From Kondoa malvinella (taxonomy: Eukaryota; Basidiomycota; Agaricostilbomycetes; Agaricostilbales; Kondoaceae): a stretch of DNA of 64,000 nt. A model generated the notes under the pieces. The model saw nothing but the letters and a program-made list of their open reading frames with translations, had not been told where the DNA came from and did not search any database. Every line of letters starts with the position of its first letter. Position 1 is the first letter of the stretch. The stretch lies in the NCBI GenBank assembly GCA_039545315.1, contig BCIM01000003.1:301799-365798 (forward strand), given 5' to 3'. The translations under genes and the position numbers were made by a program. Positions 1 to 10,739 of this stretch are shown here, piece after piece.

Positions 1-840
1 CCCTGTTCATCATGCGTCCTTCTGGGAGCATTATCGCTGGGTCTTGCCCCGCCCGAATCTTCAAAGGACGCCGCTTCGCTCAAGAACATGAACACATTCA
101 AGCCCTTCTCGTCCGCAACAAAGACTTCAGTCGAGAACGGTTGTATGACAGCATGATGACCTTTATGCCAGAGGAAGAGTCGAAGATTGTTAAAGAAGGC
201 GTCGAAACAGGCTTCACCGTGTGGTGTGACGGACGTCCATTCAATGCTGAGCACTCCGTCTCGACAGAAGAAGCCTATATCGATCTTGGCTATGGGAACT
301 GGATCTGCGAGATTGGCAACATGACCTAGTCGGGCGCGCTTGATGTGGGGAGGCTCGTAGGCGTGGTTCCGCAGTTCGTCGAGCACAGATACGGGAATCT
401 GTAGTGGCTTGAGCGTAAAAGATAGAACGACGAGAGAAGTACTTACCTGCTCGCTGGCTCTCTTCAGTCTGATGATGCTTCGAACACCAGGTATGCGAAG
501 CAGTCCGCCTTGCCTTTCCATGAATCGATATGCAATCTCTTCGTAGGGAATCTGAGTCTGGTCGCTTAGGGAAAAGATTACATATCCAGCGAGTAAGTAC
601 GTACGCTGATGAGACCTTTGCCATTGGGTTTTCTGCTCCGAGGGTAGGTGAACAGCCGGAGCTTGAAATTGATCGGGAGACCAGAGACAGAGTAATCACG
701 AAGCTCATTGTGTAGTACGTGTGCGATGTTCTCCTCGCTTTACAAAGGCATGAGAGAGGTATGGGAAACGGAACCGAGAGGTCAGCGTACAGCTTCCGCT
801 CTGTCACTTCTTCAGGCGCGAATTGGATCAAGACGTTCAT
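1..840 (-). CDS. Unrecognised protein, 3' end cut by window edge
   Basis: I do not recognise this protein. The start is set at the ATG at 840-838, the first long open frame facing away from FOX2. Reading continues to about 590. A GT-AG intron of about 40 bases (donor gtacgt) joins to an exon at about 550-447 that reads TQIPYEEIAYRFMERQGG. A second intron with a strong gtaagt donor joins to an exon that stays open from about 399 to the left edge and includes RLFLWHKGHHAVIQPF. An alternative short intron near 743-706 is possible but breaks the frame. The later exons look coding by their balanced composition and lack of stops over almost 400 bases. The plus-strand frame at 12-329 is taken as their shadow. 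Function is unknown and the C-terminus is missing. Confidence 0.5.
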
Positions 841-1248
841 GGCTTCAGCGAGAGAACGATGAATTGGTCATCGTGTACAGGGCAGTTTGTTACGTGCAAA
901 CTCTTTGACTGAAGCGTGGGAGATGTTCTGTTGACGTAGAGATCAGAGCCCAGCAGCACAGAACTCAAAGCTCCAGTTGCAGAACTCTTTGACACTTCGA
1001 AAGGATACTTGTGCAGTTTGATTTGGGTTGAAGCAGATCTGACGGTGCTGCCTAGGGCATCAAAATGACTTGCACCAAAATCGCTTGTTGATCAGGCTAG
1101 GTTTATGGTTTTAGAACTTAGTTATGTCCCTTCGGCTATCAAGACGCCGAGGCTTTGGGGTCGAAGCCAACTCGCAAGATAGCTCTTCCCTGACAGCGAG
1201 CAGACCTCTCTCTTCTCTTCTGCGCAACCTTTATCGAATTCTATTACA

Positions 1249-4200
1249 ATGTCTCAACAAATTCGTTTCGACAACCGTGTCGTTATTGTAACAGGCTCTG
1301 GCGGTGGACTTGGTGCCGCGTCCGTCTCCTCCTCATCTCGCTATTCTGTCAATCGACCTACTGACCGGGCTAACTGAATTGCAGATATGCAAAGCTCTTT
1401 GGCTCGCGAGGCGCTAAAGTAGTCGTGAACGACTTCAACAAGCAGAACGCAGATGCTGTTGTCGATGAAATCAAGAAGGCGGGAGGTCGGTCCCCCGCTT
1501 TCACTGAATACCCGATGTCTGATCTGTCGTATCCTGTGCAGGCGAGGCTATGGCCAACTATGACAGCGTTACCAATGGTCCTGAGATTGTCAAGAAGGTC
1601 ATGGACAAGTATGGCCGCATCGATGTAAGCTTCCACTCTGTCCTCGCAATCTGCTTCCATAATTGACGTCTGTCGCAGGTCCTCATGTACATCTTACGCT
1701 TGTGCTATAAAGCTGTGCTGATCAGGCAACAGTAACAATGCCGGCATTCTGAGGGATAAATCCTTCAAGGCCATGACCGACAAGGAATGGGATCAAGTTA
1801 TTGATGTGCGGCTGCCTCGTCACTGCACGAGTCGTACTGATATCAGGTGTAGGTTCACGTCAAGGGCGCTTTCTCGATCACCAAAGCATGCTGGCCTATC
1901 TTCCGCAAGCAAAAGTTCGGTCGTATCATCAACACTGCCAGTGCTGCTGTGAGTGCAATGTACGACCTGCTGAATAACTCTGACTGTCTAATAGGGTATC
2001 TACGGATCTTTCGGTCAAGCTGTGAGTTATTCTGTAGCTACTTATACATCTGACGGCTGACCAACTTCACATGCAGAACTACTCGAGTGCCAAGTTCGGT
2101 CTCGTTTCCTTCGCCTACACACTCGCCAAAGAGGGTGTCAAATACAACATCAACGCTAATGCTATCGCACCTATCGCAGCCAGTCCTATGACTGGTCAGT
2201 GCCCTCATCTGCTCTTCTTATCAAACTGACATCTATTCTAGCCACCATCATGCCTGCTGATGTGCTCGAGAACCTGAAACCCGGCCACGTGGCTCCAGTA
2301 GTCGCTTGGCTCTGCCACGAATCTTGCAAAGAGAGTGGTCACCTTTACGAGACTGGCGCTGGTTGGTCAGGTCTGCTCCGATGGGAGACTTCCAGAGGTG
2401 GTCTGTTCAAGGTCGATGACAGCTTTACTCCTTCAGCTGTGCGTTCGACATTCTGTATGCTGGCTGGACCTAGCTTACGATATGTCTTCGTTCAGGTTGC
2501 TGCCAAATTCAACGAGATTTGCGATTTCACCAACCCGAACCACCCTGTGGACAACATGTCACATGACAAACAGGTACCCAACTTCCAGTCTTTGCCTGCA
2601 ACACAGCTAACATACTGTATAGGGCGTCGCCAAGGAAGCTGATAAACTCCCACCAAACAAGCAAGGCGCCAAGGTCGACTACACAGGCAAGGTCGTCGTC
2701 GTCACTGGTGCTGGTGGAGGCATTGGACGTGCCTACGCGCTTCTGTTCTCCAAGCTCGGCGCTAGCGTTGTAGTCAACGACTATAGCGAGAAGAACGCTT
2801 CTGCTGTTGTTGATGAGATCAAGAAGGGTATGTCCTCTCATTGCTAAAAAGGATGAAGCTGATGTATTCTTTTTTTTTTAGCTGGCGGAAAGGCTGTCTC
2901 CTCTGTTGACTCGGTCGTCAATGGTGGTGCTATCATTCAGAAAGCCGTCGACACTTTCGGCACTGTTCACGTCATTGTCAACAATGCTGGTATCCTGCGC
3001 GACAAATCTTTCACTGCTATGACCGAAAAAGAGTGGGATGAGGTTATGGATGTGAGTGCCAAAGCAGGCGCGCCTCCATGCCGCTGAATCTGGGTCCAGG
3101 TTCACCTCAAGGGCGCTTATGCTACCACCCATGCTGCTTGGCCGATCATGCAGAAGCAAAAGTACGGAAGAGTGGGTGCTTCAAGCTCGGGCTCTCTGTA
3201 CCGTGCTGATTGGCTCGCAGATCATCAACACTTCTTCCACTTCTGGTATCTACGGAAACTTTGGTCAAACCAAGTGAGCCTCCCGGCAAGTCTGTGGAGC
3301 TTTTCTGACAATGCTGGCTGACCACAGCTACGCAACTGCCAAATCAGCTCTGATCGGTTTCACCAAGACTTTAGCGCTTGAAGGCAAAAAGTACGGCATC
3401 ATCGCCAATTGTGTCGCACCAACAGCCGGAACCAACATGACTGCTACCATTTGGGGACAAGAGCAAATCGATTACTACAAGCCTGACTACCTTGCGCCCT
3501 TCACTGTCTTCCTTGCGTCTGAAGCCAACACCAGCTCTGGTGGATTGTATGAAATCTCGAGAGGTTGGTCGGCCAAATACCGCTGGCAGAGAACAGCAGG
3601 ATATGCTGTAAGACAAGTCGAGTCGGACGCAAATCACGAGGCTGAGCTACTTGTTTTGTTTAGTTCTCCAACAAGATGTTCGCTACTCCAGAACAGGTCA
3701 GAGACAAATGGTCTGTCATTACCCGCTTCGGTCAGTCTGCTCCACAACCCGCCCGAGTTCCTCTGACATTTGAGCAGACTCGAAGGCCCAGAACCCAGAG
3801 ACCAACCAAGAGGGAACAGCAATGATCATGGCCAACATGGGCGTTGACCAGGATGCCGTAGCAGATGACCAAAGCATCGACACTTCTGACCCAGAAGACT
3901 CGGAGATCGTCGCCAAAGCAAAGAAGGCCAACGGCGGTGTTTACAAGAGCGAATTCTCATACACTGAGCGCGACTGCATGCTGTACAACTTGGGCATTGG
4001 TGCTTCTGAAAAGGAACTCAAGTACACTTTTGAAGGCTCGTCAGACTTCCAAGTCATCCCGACCTTTGGTGTCATTCCCCAATTCGCTGCTTCTTCTGGC
4101 ATGCCTCGTAAGTCATAACCCCGAAAATGAGGTTCAGTGCTAATACGATATGCAGTGGACTGGCTACCAAACTTCAGCCCTATGATGTTGCTCCACGGTG

Positions 4201-5079
4201 AACAGTATCTTTCGATCATGAAGCCTATCCCCACCAGCGCAACGGTTAGAAACGAGTCGAGACTGCTGGAAGTTCTTGACAAGGGTTAGCTTCGCTCTCG
4301 ATTGTCTCCTTGCTCTCGCTGAGGTCATGCATCCTTAGGCAAGGCCGCCTCAGTCACGAGCCAGGTCGACACCTATGACAAGGCAACCGGCGAGCAGATT
4401 TTCAAAAACACCAGCACTACCTTCATTCGTGGAGCTGGTGGCTTTGGCGGAAAGCGTACTGGAAAGGGTGAGGACTGCTTTCTACTACGAGGATGCGTAT
4501 GGGTCTAAGCAATGCTCTTATGCTTACAGACCGTGGACCAGCAACATCTGTCAACAAGCCACCAAGCCGCAAGCCCGACGCTGTATCGGAGTACAAGACT
4601 ACAGAAAACCAGGCTGCTATCTACCGTCTGAGCGGAGACTACAACCCTCTGGTCAGTCCAACTTTTTTTAAATTTTACTTTCGCATGCTGACTCAACTCA
4701 TAGCACATTGACCCTGAGTTTGCAGCAGTCGGAGGTTTCAAGGCTCCCATTTTGCACGGCCTCTGCTTTTTTGGGATTGCCGGCAAAGCCATCGTCGACA
4801 AGTTTGGCATGATCAAGGACATCAAGGTCCGATTCGGTGAGTGCAAATTCGGTGTCTCGCGACTTCGCGGCTTCATTACTGATGTAATCGTCCTCAGCTG
4901 GCTCCTTGTTCCCTGGCGAGACCTGCGTTACCTCGATGTGGAAGGAAGGCGACAAAGTCATCTTCAGTAAGTTGTTGTGCTTGTCTTGCGTTATGACTCG
5001 ACTGATTCTTTTTCCAGCTGCTTCATGCAAAGAGCGCGACACTGTCATTCTTAGTGCTGCCGCGGCGACTTTGGCTTGA
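1249..5079 (+). CDS. FOX2: Peroxisomal multifunctional beta-oxidation protein (MFE-2)
   Basis: Seen: two short-chain dehydrogenase domains in tandem followed by a MaoC-type hydratase-2 domain, the FOX2/MFE-2 layout. The first SDR has TGSGGGLG and the YSSAK catalytic pair. The second has [12 protein letters not shown] and YATAK. The hydratase part has YNLGIG, then DYNPLHID and PILHG, where the hydratase-2 catalytic Asp and His lie. The gene is broken by about ten or more GT-AG introns, the first after LGA. The family hydrates 2-trans-enoyl-CoA and oxidises (3R)-hydroxyacyl-CoA in the peroxisome. Oddity: the last exon ends in ATLA-stop, with no SKL-like PTS1 tripeptide. The start at 1249 ([12 protein letters not shown]) follows a pyrimidine-rich leader. 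Identity is very secure; individual intron borders less so. Confidence 0.93.
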
Positions 5080-5258
5080 CCTCGTCCTCTCGATTTTGGG
5101 CTGCTGGCGTCTGCATTAGCTTGTCGACACTACATCTGTAGCAATACGTGAACAAGGGCTCTTTGTGATATCTATGAAATGCATGATTTGTACAAATGAT
5201 GACGCTTCCTCGACCTTCTCGAAACCTGTTCATATTTTTTCACTTCCATCCGTCCAAC

Positions 5259-6421
5259 ATGAGCTCCGAAGCAGGACAAGTCTACGTGGAAACCAGAGTG
5301 GCAGAGAAAGAGGCCGGTATGCCTGCCTTGTCACTCGCTTCAAGTCGCGCTCATCGTCCCTTTCGCAGTCTCTGCAATCTTTACGAAAAACACAGAGGCA
5401 ATCTTGAAAGTCCGCACAGCAGAGAAGAAGGCCATCTTACAGACACGTCCGTTTCTGTAGCGGATTTCTATCTGCTCTCAAGCTCATTCCCTCTCGACAG
5501 TAAAATCCAAATATGAACATGCCAAACCAGCATGGGAAGCTAGACGCGAAGCTCTAAAGGGCTGCGAGATGCCTGAATTGTGAGCACTTCTTGTATAAGC
5601 TTGATGCTAGCTGATAGATATATCCAGCTGGGGAGAAGCTGTAAGCTGCTGTTCGTCATGCATCGGCCATGCTAAGCATTTCCGCTTGTATACAGATGAA
5701 GCGCCAGGTCATCCTTAGCCGCTTCATGGAGGTGGAAGACCACGAAGCTCTCTCAGCGGTCCGCGACCTATGGATTGACTTCAAGGCAGACCCTGTAAAT
5801 CTGACACTAAACCAGATAGGCGACTTGCTTATGCACTGTTCAACAGAGAGAATTCGACCTCGTTCTTACCTTTGATGAAAACCCATATTTTTCCAACAAG
5901 ACTCTAACAAAATCCTTCACCCTCTTGAAGGACCTGCCAGCTAGTGCACCGGCAGACATCAAGGCTTTGAAAGAAGTCGACTGCGAATGGCCGATAGAGA
6001 CTTCTGCCGTTGCTATCGATTGGAAGTCAGACGAGAAGAACCTTGTCAAGCTCAAACCTCGAGTGGACCCGACCACGAAGGAAGAGTTTGATGAGTTCGA
6101 GGGGTGAGTCACTTGATTGCGTCTCGTCGGCACCTCTGACTATTTAGTAGTGTTGGATCGTTCTTTAGTATGTTTTGGTCTGTTGTGCTTTATCGGCTTC
6201 ATGCTAATCACCGACATACAGACTTCTTTACTGAGTCAACAGACATGTTCGACATCTCCGAACACCTGCTCGAGCTCTTCAACGACGCTGTCGACATGTA
6301 TTGCGCTTTGGGAGGAGATGATGACGATGATGAAGAGTCAGATGGTGATCTCAATGCCGAGATTGATATTGAAGAGTCGGAAGACGACAAGCCAAAAAAG
6401 AAGAGAGCTAGGAAACAATAG
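5259..6421 (+). CDS. NAP/SET-family histone chaperone
   Basis: Seen: an N-terminal helix-rich part (EAILKVRTAEKKAILQ), an exon with MKRQVILSRFMEVED, then the hallmark NAP segment FDLVLTFDENPYFSNKTLTK. After it comes an acidic tail with a run of Asp/Glu (GGDDDDDEESDGD) and a basic end (KPKKKRARKQ). This is the order seen in SET/NAP1/Vps75 chaperones, which bind core histones through an earmuff dimer and the acidic tail. The protein is short, like SET or Vps75 rather than NAP1. At least five introns are needed, for example after AEKEA and after the EFDEFEG exon. The basic end could act as a nuclear localisation signal (inference). The start at 5259 is the first ATG in frame with the first exon. 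The stop is TAG at 6419-6421. Which paralogue it is (SET or Vps75) cannot be settled here. Confidence 0.85.
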
Positions 6422-6857
6422 AAGGACAGCATATCATATTTCAGACCCCTCATATGCATTGATACAACAATATTGGTAATTGGATACTATACTATACAAA
6501 GACACAATGCCTGCCTTTCCCACTTCTCATCGCTTGAGCAAAGTGTGTTGTTGGCGTAAAATGACAGAGGTGTATCTTGTTTTGCAGCCTATTTTTGCAA
6601 AAGCATGGTCAGCGAAGGGTAGTTGAAATGAAAGGGAAAGAAAGGCTATCTGCGCTCGAGCGAAAAGCACCGAGACAGAGTGGCCAGCAAGTAGCAGCTG
6701 CTGTGTCCCAAGCAGAAGTCCTTGCGGGGAGTACAGATGAACAGATTGGTCTGTATGCGCCTGCCGAGTCTTGAGCCTCCCGCGTCCGGTCGACTCAAAC
6801 CCAGACAGAGCATACAAGACCAGGTATAAGGGGATCACAAGGTCTTCTCGACGCACT

Positions 6858-7145
6858 TCATACGAAGACAATCGAGAGACCAAGGACTAGGTACATGCCG
6901 AGCATCAGCCCAGTAATCTCCCCGAGTCGGTCATACAAGACGATCGCGCATCGGCAGAGCTACAAGCGGGGGCTGAAGCCACAGCAGACCTTAGGAAGAG
7001 CTTGAGAGACTCGCGAACACACTTGCTCCCGACTACGCGAGCGTGTTTGCTGGCGCGTGCTAGGGTAAGGCGCGCACGAGTCAAACAAGAGGAATGGTAC
7101 GCATCAAAAATAGGCCCCAGTACACAACTCCGGATCCACAGTCAT
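6858..7145 (-). CDS. Possible small single-pass membrane protein
   Basis: Weak call. The final exon (about 6969-6858) reads IVLYDRLGEITGLMLGMY and then VLGLSIVFV-stop, a convincing C-terminal transmembrane segment. It is preceded by a tgtag acceptor. Working back, an in-frame chain can be built from the ATG at 7145 (MTVDPE) through an exon rich in Arg, Gln and Ser. It needs one intron ending at ccctag and a second starting near gtgtgt. The result would be 50-65 residues, a tail-anchored layout. A TATA-like box on the same strand at about 7389-7395 and a pyrimidine-rich leader fit a promoter for this gene. No family was recognised and the exon joins are guesses. Confidence 0.35.
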
Positions 7146-7388
7146 ATAGTCTGTGGTTGCAGCCCAAGGGCTCACAACTCGTTCTGCTCCGCAGGAATGA
7201 AACCTGCGAGGACCACTCGTTCAATGACTGGGACCGCTGTGATGACCTGGACAACGAAGGGATCTACCAACGATGTCAGCCAATCGTGAGTGTATAGGTA
7301 CAGCAAGGGGTTGTCGCCAAGGAGGAGGAAAGTGATAGGCACAGAGGTGGATGAACGAGAAGAAGAAAAGAAGAGCGAGAGGAAGGCG

Positions 7389-7395
7389 TTTTATA
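7389..7395 (-). promoter_or_regulatory. TATA-like box
   Basis: TATAAAA on the minus strand, followed downstream by about 60 bases of CT-rich sequence typical of fungal transcription start regions. It could serve the possible small membrane-protein gene at 7145-6858. Confidence 0.4.
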
Positions 7396-7402
7396 GGCAG
7401 AC

Positions 7403-7790
7403 CTATGGCAGCAGGGCACACTTGGCCGTGCAGTCTTGATCCAGAACATATGAGGCTAGACTGATGAACTTGACCGCAGTCAGGCTTGAATGAAAAATCG
7501 CCCAATGAGAATTTGACGCGTTTCTGGGCTTTGAGGATAGATAGAAGGAGTCTATGTCTGCCTGGGAGACAATGATAGCTTGGCTTTTGCTTGGGTCTGC
7601 ACGGAAATGAAGCGAACGCTGTCAATACGAAACTGGCCCAATATGGCAAGGGAATTGAAGGAATGCGACGCGTCATGCCAGAGGAAATATCTGTCAGAAG
7701 TCGACTTGACAGTCTTTCTACACGGTGGTACTTACCGCTCTCGCGCCACGGAGGGGTTAGTGCTTTTTTCAAAGGGGTGCAAGAAGCCAT
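7403..7790 (-). CDS. Small unrecognised protein
   Basis: Two exons give about 81 residues. The first, from the ATG at 7790, reads MASCTPLKKALTPPWRES. A gtaagt donor and a gtgcag acceptor join it in frame to an exon with SQAIIVSQADIDSFYL and a C-terminal stretch ending KCALLP-stop. The splice signals are good and the second exon looks coding. I do not recognise the family. Another start further upstream (MGRLKWFVW near 7925) is possible but gives no clean frame. It lies between the MOCS2A-type gene and the TATA-like box at 7389. Confidence 0.4.
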
Positions 7791-8092
7791 GTGCCATCAA
7801 AGCGGACAATATAGACAATAGGATCAGATCCTAGCAATGTACATGATGCCCTGGAAAGTCAGATATTAGCACGCAAGCATACATTGGCAAATACCAAACG
7901 AACCATTTGAGTCTACCCATTTGTGAGAGATTATCATGCTCGAAAACAGCTTACAGCCGACCGAAGACCGCAGCGTTGTGTATTTTGACTTGAAGACCGA
8001 TAGGATGCTGAGGCTCAATCAGTCTTGAGGTGCGTACGGGACTCGAAGGAGAGGCTTACAGACTGTTGTACGCTAGCAGGCTGGTTCACTTT

Positions 8093-8415
8093 TCATCCTC
8101 CACTGACTGGCGGTATCACAGCTACCGTATCTCCCATTTGCAATATCGCCTTGCTCTTATCTTCACGCATGACTATCTCTTCGTTCAAGCTCCAAGCGCT
8201 CTTGGCTAGCGTTTGCAGGAACTCTGCATTGTCTGAATATTTCTCTTGCAGCTGCTTTGTCAAGCTGGATAGGCTTGTGCCTTCGGTAAGAGATAACGAT
8301 TCGGAGGATTTGTTGATGGACGTGCGCGCGCCTGCAAAGTAGAGGACGGTGATCTGCAGTTGGACAGTTCAATAGAAGTCGGGACCAGAAGTCTGCTCAG
8401 TACCTTGATCGACAT
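8093..8415 (-). CDS. Molybdopterin synthase small subunit (MoaD/MOCS2A type)
   Basis: Seen: a 90-residue protein of the ubiquitin-like MoaD type. It begins MSIK, continues ITVLYFAGAR after an intron, and ends VIPPVSGG-stop. The double-glycine C-terminus is the diagnostic feature: it is activated as an acyl adenylate and becomes the thiocarboxylate that gives sulfur to precursor Z (cPMP) in molybdenum-cofactor synthesis. Partners are the large subunit (MoaE/MOCS2B) and the MOCS3/Uba4-type activating enzyme, neither of which is in this window. The first coding exon is only 12 bases (8415-8404), followed by a 50-base intron and an exon of 87 codons including the stop. Length fits the family exactly. 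In fungi the cofactor serves nitrate reductase and related enzymes; no such gene is nearby. Confidence 0.9.
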
Positions 8416-8604
8416 GACTGAATGAGTTCAAAGATATTACGGGGAACATGCGAGCAGATGATGGCGCGGAATGTCACTTCAATCAAACACAAGAGGCATT
8501 CGTAGTAGCACACAGCATAAGCGATGCCAGCATCTGCATTCGTCATCCAGATTGAGAGCGTATTTCACATATGCATGTCTTCCGCCGCAACCTGTGACAC
8601 AACC

Positions 8605-9413
8605 TTATAACGACTTTGGCAGGTCCATGAAGGGAGGCAAGCTTGCACCATTGAACTTCTTGAACATTGCTCCTACAGAAGCTCCGTGTGAGTCTACAAC
8701 ATACATCAGCGAAAGGTCGTTTGCAGCGAATAATAGTCATACAGTCCTTTTCGTTCTATAGAACACGAGATCAGCTGTAATACACAGATAGAAAAGCCGA
8801 GCAACCTACCCACATATCCTTATGGTACTTGATCTTCAGTTGTCCATCTTCCTCATTCGTCACGAGCGTCACTAGATGCTCGACCTCTTTCGAGCCTAGC
8901 ACCTTCGATTCGAACACAGTCTTGAACTTCATCATGATCTAGTCGTCCGTGTCAGCCGAATAGAGTACTCGCTACTGAAGAGACGGACAGGATCTTCTTG
9001 AATGACTTCATACTCCTCGACTTGCGTGCTGCTCAGGTCACTCAGTCAGCATCCTAGGCATCTTGATGAGCCTACTCACCGAGAGAAACACTTGGGTAGC
9101 GCGTACCACTGGCCAGCGATCTCTCTCCTCGTCACACAAAAACTATCCTCCCCGAAATCAACATCCCGCGTTGCCCTGTGTGACAATGAGCCTACCTTAA
9201 CGGATCGTCGTACACTGACTTCTTTGCATAATGCAGCATAGCCTCTTCAGTCACTTTTGAGCTATAGACTGCAAGCACAGCATCAACAAGCGCTTGACGA
9301 TCCGCTGGTAGCTTGAGCGATTGTGACGGATTGGGCGTATAGGGCAAGTACTTTGATCCATCGATCTTTGGCTCGAATTGCGCTCGTAATGGAGTATCGT
9401 GGACGTCTGGCAT
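8605..9413 (-). CDS. NTF2-like/SnoaL-fold protein, function unknown
   Basis: Seen: start MPDVHDTPLRAQFEP at 9413, then SLKLPADRQALVDAVLAV and YAKKSVYDDPL, an exon with REIAGQWYALPKCFS, an exon with TVFESKVLGSKEVEHLV, then KIKYHKDMW and a last exon with FKKFNGASLPPFMDLPKSL-stop. This pattern (a helix pair, YxDPL, a mid-domain W, and KYHxDxW near the end) matches a family of fungal SnoaL-like proteins of about 200 residues (recognition from memory). The cone-shaped fold often holds small ligands but the role is not known. About five introns are needed. A longer in-frame N-terminus up to about 9539 exists but looks like leader sequence. Confidence 0.7.
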
Positions 9414-9882
9414 GGCAGTTTGGTTCAACTTTGAACAAGAGGAGCCCCGATGTGCGATCCGAAGGCAAAGTAACGGTATACAGCGGCCATCGCTGGCATG
9501 CGAGGACTGCGATTCATGGCGAGGGCTCGACACATGCAATCAATGGCCCTTGAGCCCTCTTCCTCCCTTTCCAAAGCCAATGACACATCCGCGGTTTCCG
9601 CTTCTCCATCCTACCAGACACAACAGTCTGACTACCAGCCTGTCACCTGGCAGCTACGCTTCTGCCTGGTTGTCCTGTCCAGTTGGCGTCTCTGATCTTG
9701 GCCTTACAGTCTGTTCGCCCTCCCGTTTGTTCTATGCCGCCTGCTTTTGTCTTGCATTCATCCAGTCACGCCAACGCAGCAAGTGCCATTCAGATGTCAT
9801 GGTATTGTCCTTCTTAGTATGGTGAACCAGGTCGGGATCGCTTTGTCTTTCAGTCCTTCCGGCCATTCTGTAGCCAGACATG
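9414..9882. other. Intergenic, no gene seen
   Basis: About 470 bases between the start of the SnoaL-fold gene and the stop of the acetyltransferase gene on the same strand. The open frames here on the plus strand are Ser/Pro-rich and lack convincing splice structure. Probably promoter plus 3' untranslated sequence. Confidence 0.4.
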
Positions 9883-10646
9883 TCAGCCCTGAGGAGCGTG
9901 CCTCATCACACAGTGCTCACGGAGCTTGCGCCTGCCTTCGGGACCTAGATGAATGTCTCAGCTGATTACTCAGTATACAAAGAACAAGCCAACCTTCGAC
10001 CACATGAAAGTTCAACCGCGTCTCATACCTGCAACTGGATAAGCTGTAGCTAACATGCAAGACTTGAGGGTCTTACCACTCTATCAAATCAGGTCTCTTC
10101 TCCAGCACTTCAATCTCGCATTCTGTCGATCCCCATTCCTGGACCATCCAATTCAAAGCAAACATGCAGATCTTCTTCCCTAGACCGCTTCCCTTCATCT
10201 CAGGATCCACAGCTAAGAGCGCAAGCAGATCTACAGCAGGATCTTCAGTCTTTTTGCATCGGACGCAGCCGACAATTTTATCGCCTTCAAGCGCGAGCAG
10301 AAAGGGATTCTTTAGCTGTCTTTGGACATCAATCAGCTCTAATGATAGTAACTGGAGTAGATAGCTTACGAGTCAGGATTTCGCAATGCGTCTTGCATTT
10401 CGTCCAGTGAGACTCGCTCGCCCATAATCTTGTTTAGCTGGCGAGGCATGTCAGAAACGCAGCCGCAGCAGACCATGCTTGGATATATATACCTCTGTTG
10501 TGAAACTGCCTGCGAGGCGGAAAGCTATCGAAAGATGTAAGTATAATCATGCAGGCAAATATTGAGTCGAGCGATAGCGAACCATTATTGATGAGATCCG
10601 TGAGCTGTTGAGCGTCATCTTCTGCTGTTGCTGCTCGTATTTGCAT
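9883..10646 (-). CDS. GNAT-family N-acetyltransferase
   Basis: Seen: MQIRAATAEDDAQQLTDLIN at the start, an exon with GSFTTE, MGERVSLDEMQDALRN, then LLALEGDKIVGCVRC, the acetyl-CoA binding motif A as DLLALLAVDPEMKGSGLGKK (V-x-P, then x-G-x-G-x-G/K), CMFALNWM, ECEIEVLEKRPDLIEW and YETRLNF. This is the standard GNAT order of beta4-alpha3-beta5. Substrate unknown; the family spans small molecules, antibiotics and proteins. ATG at 10646 is the best start; codons upstream of it in frame include no other ATG nearby. The C-terminus is uncertain: a last intron gives a stop at 9883, whereas reading through without it stops sooner. Several short introns are needed. Confidence 0.75.
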
Positions 10647-10739
10647 GAAAGTCTTGCAGTCCAGGGACAAAGGCTACGACAACCCATGGCGATCATTTGG
10701 CTCGAGGACAACAAGCACAAAGTCTCCGAAGCCGCAGAT

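Noticed and set aside
5080..5160. Stop-codon readthrough giving a hidden PTS1 on FOX2
   Set aside because: The extension after the TGA ends without an SKL-like tripeptide, and the stop context (TGA CCT) is not a known leaky one.
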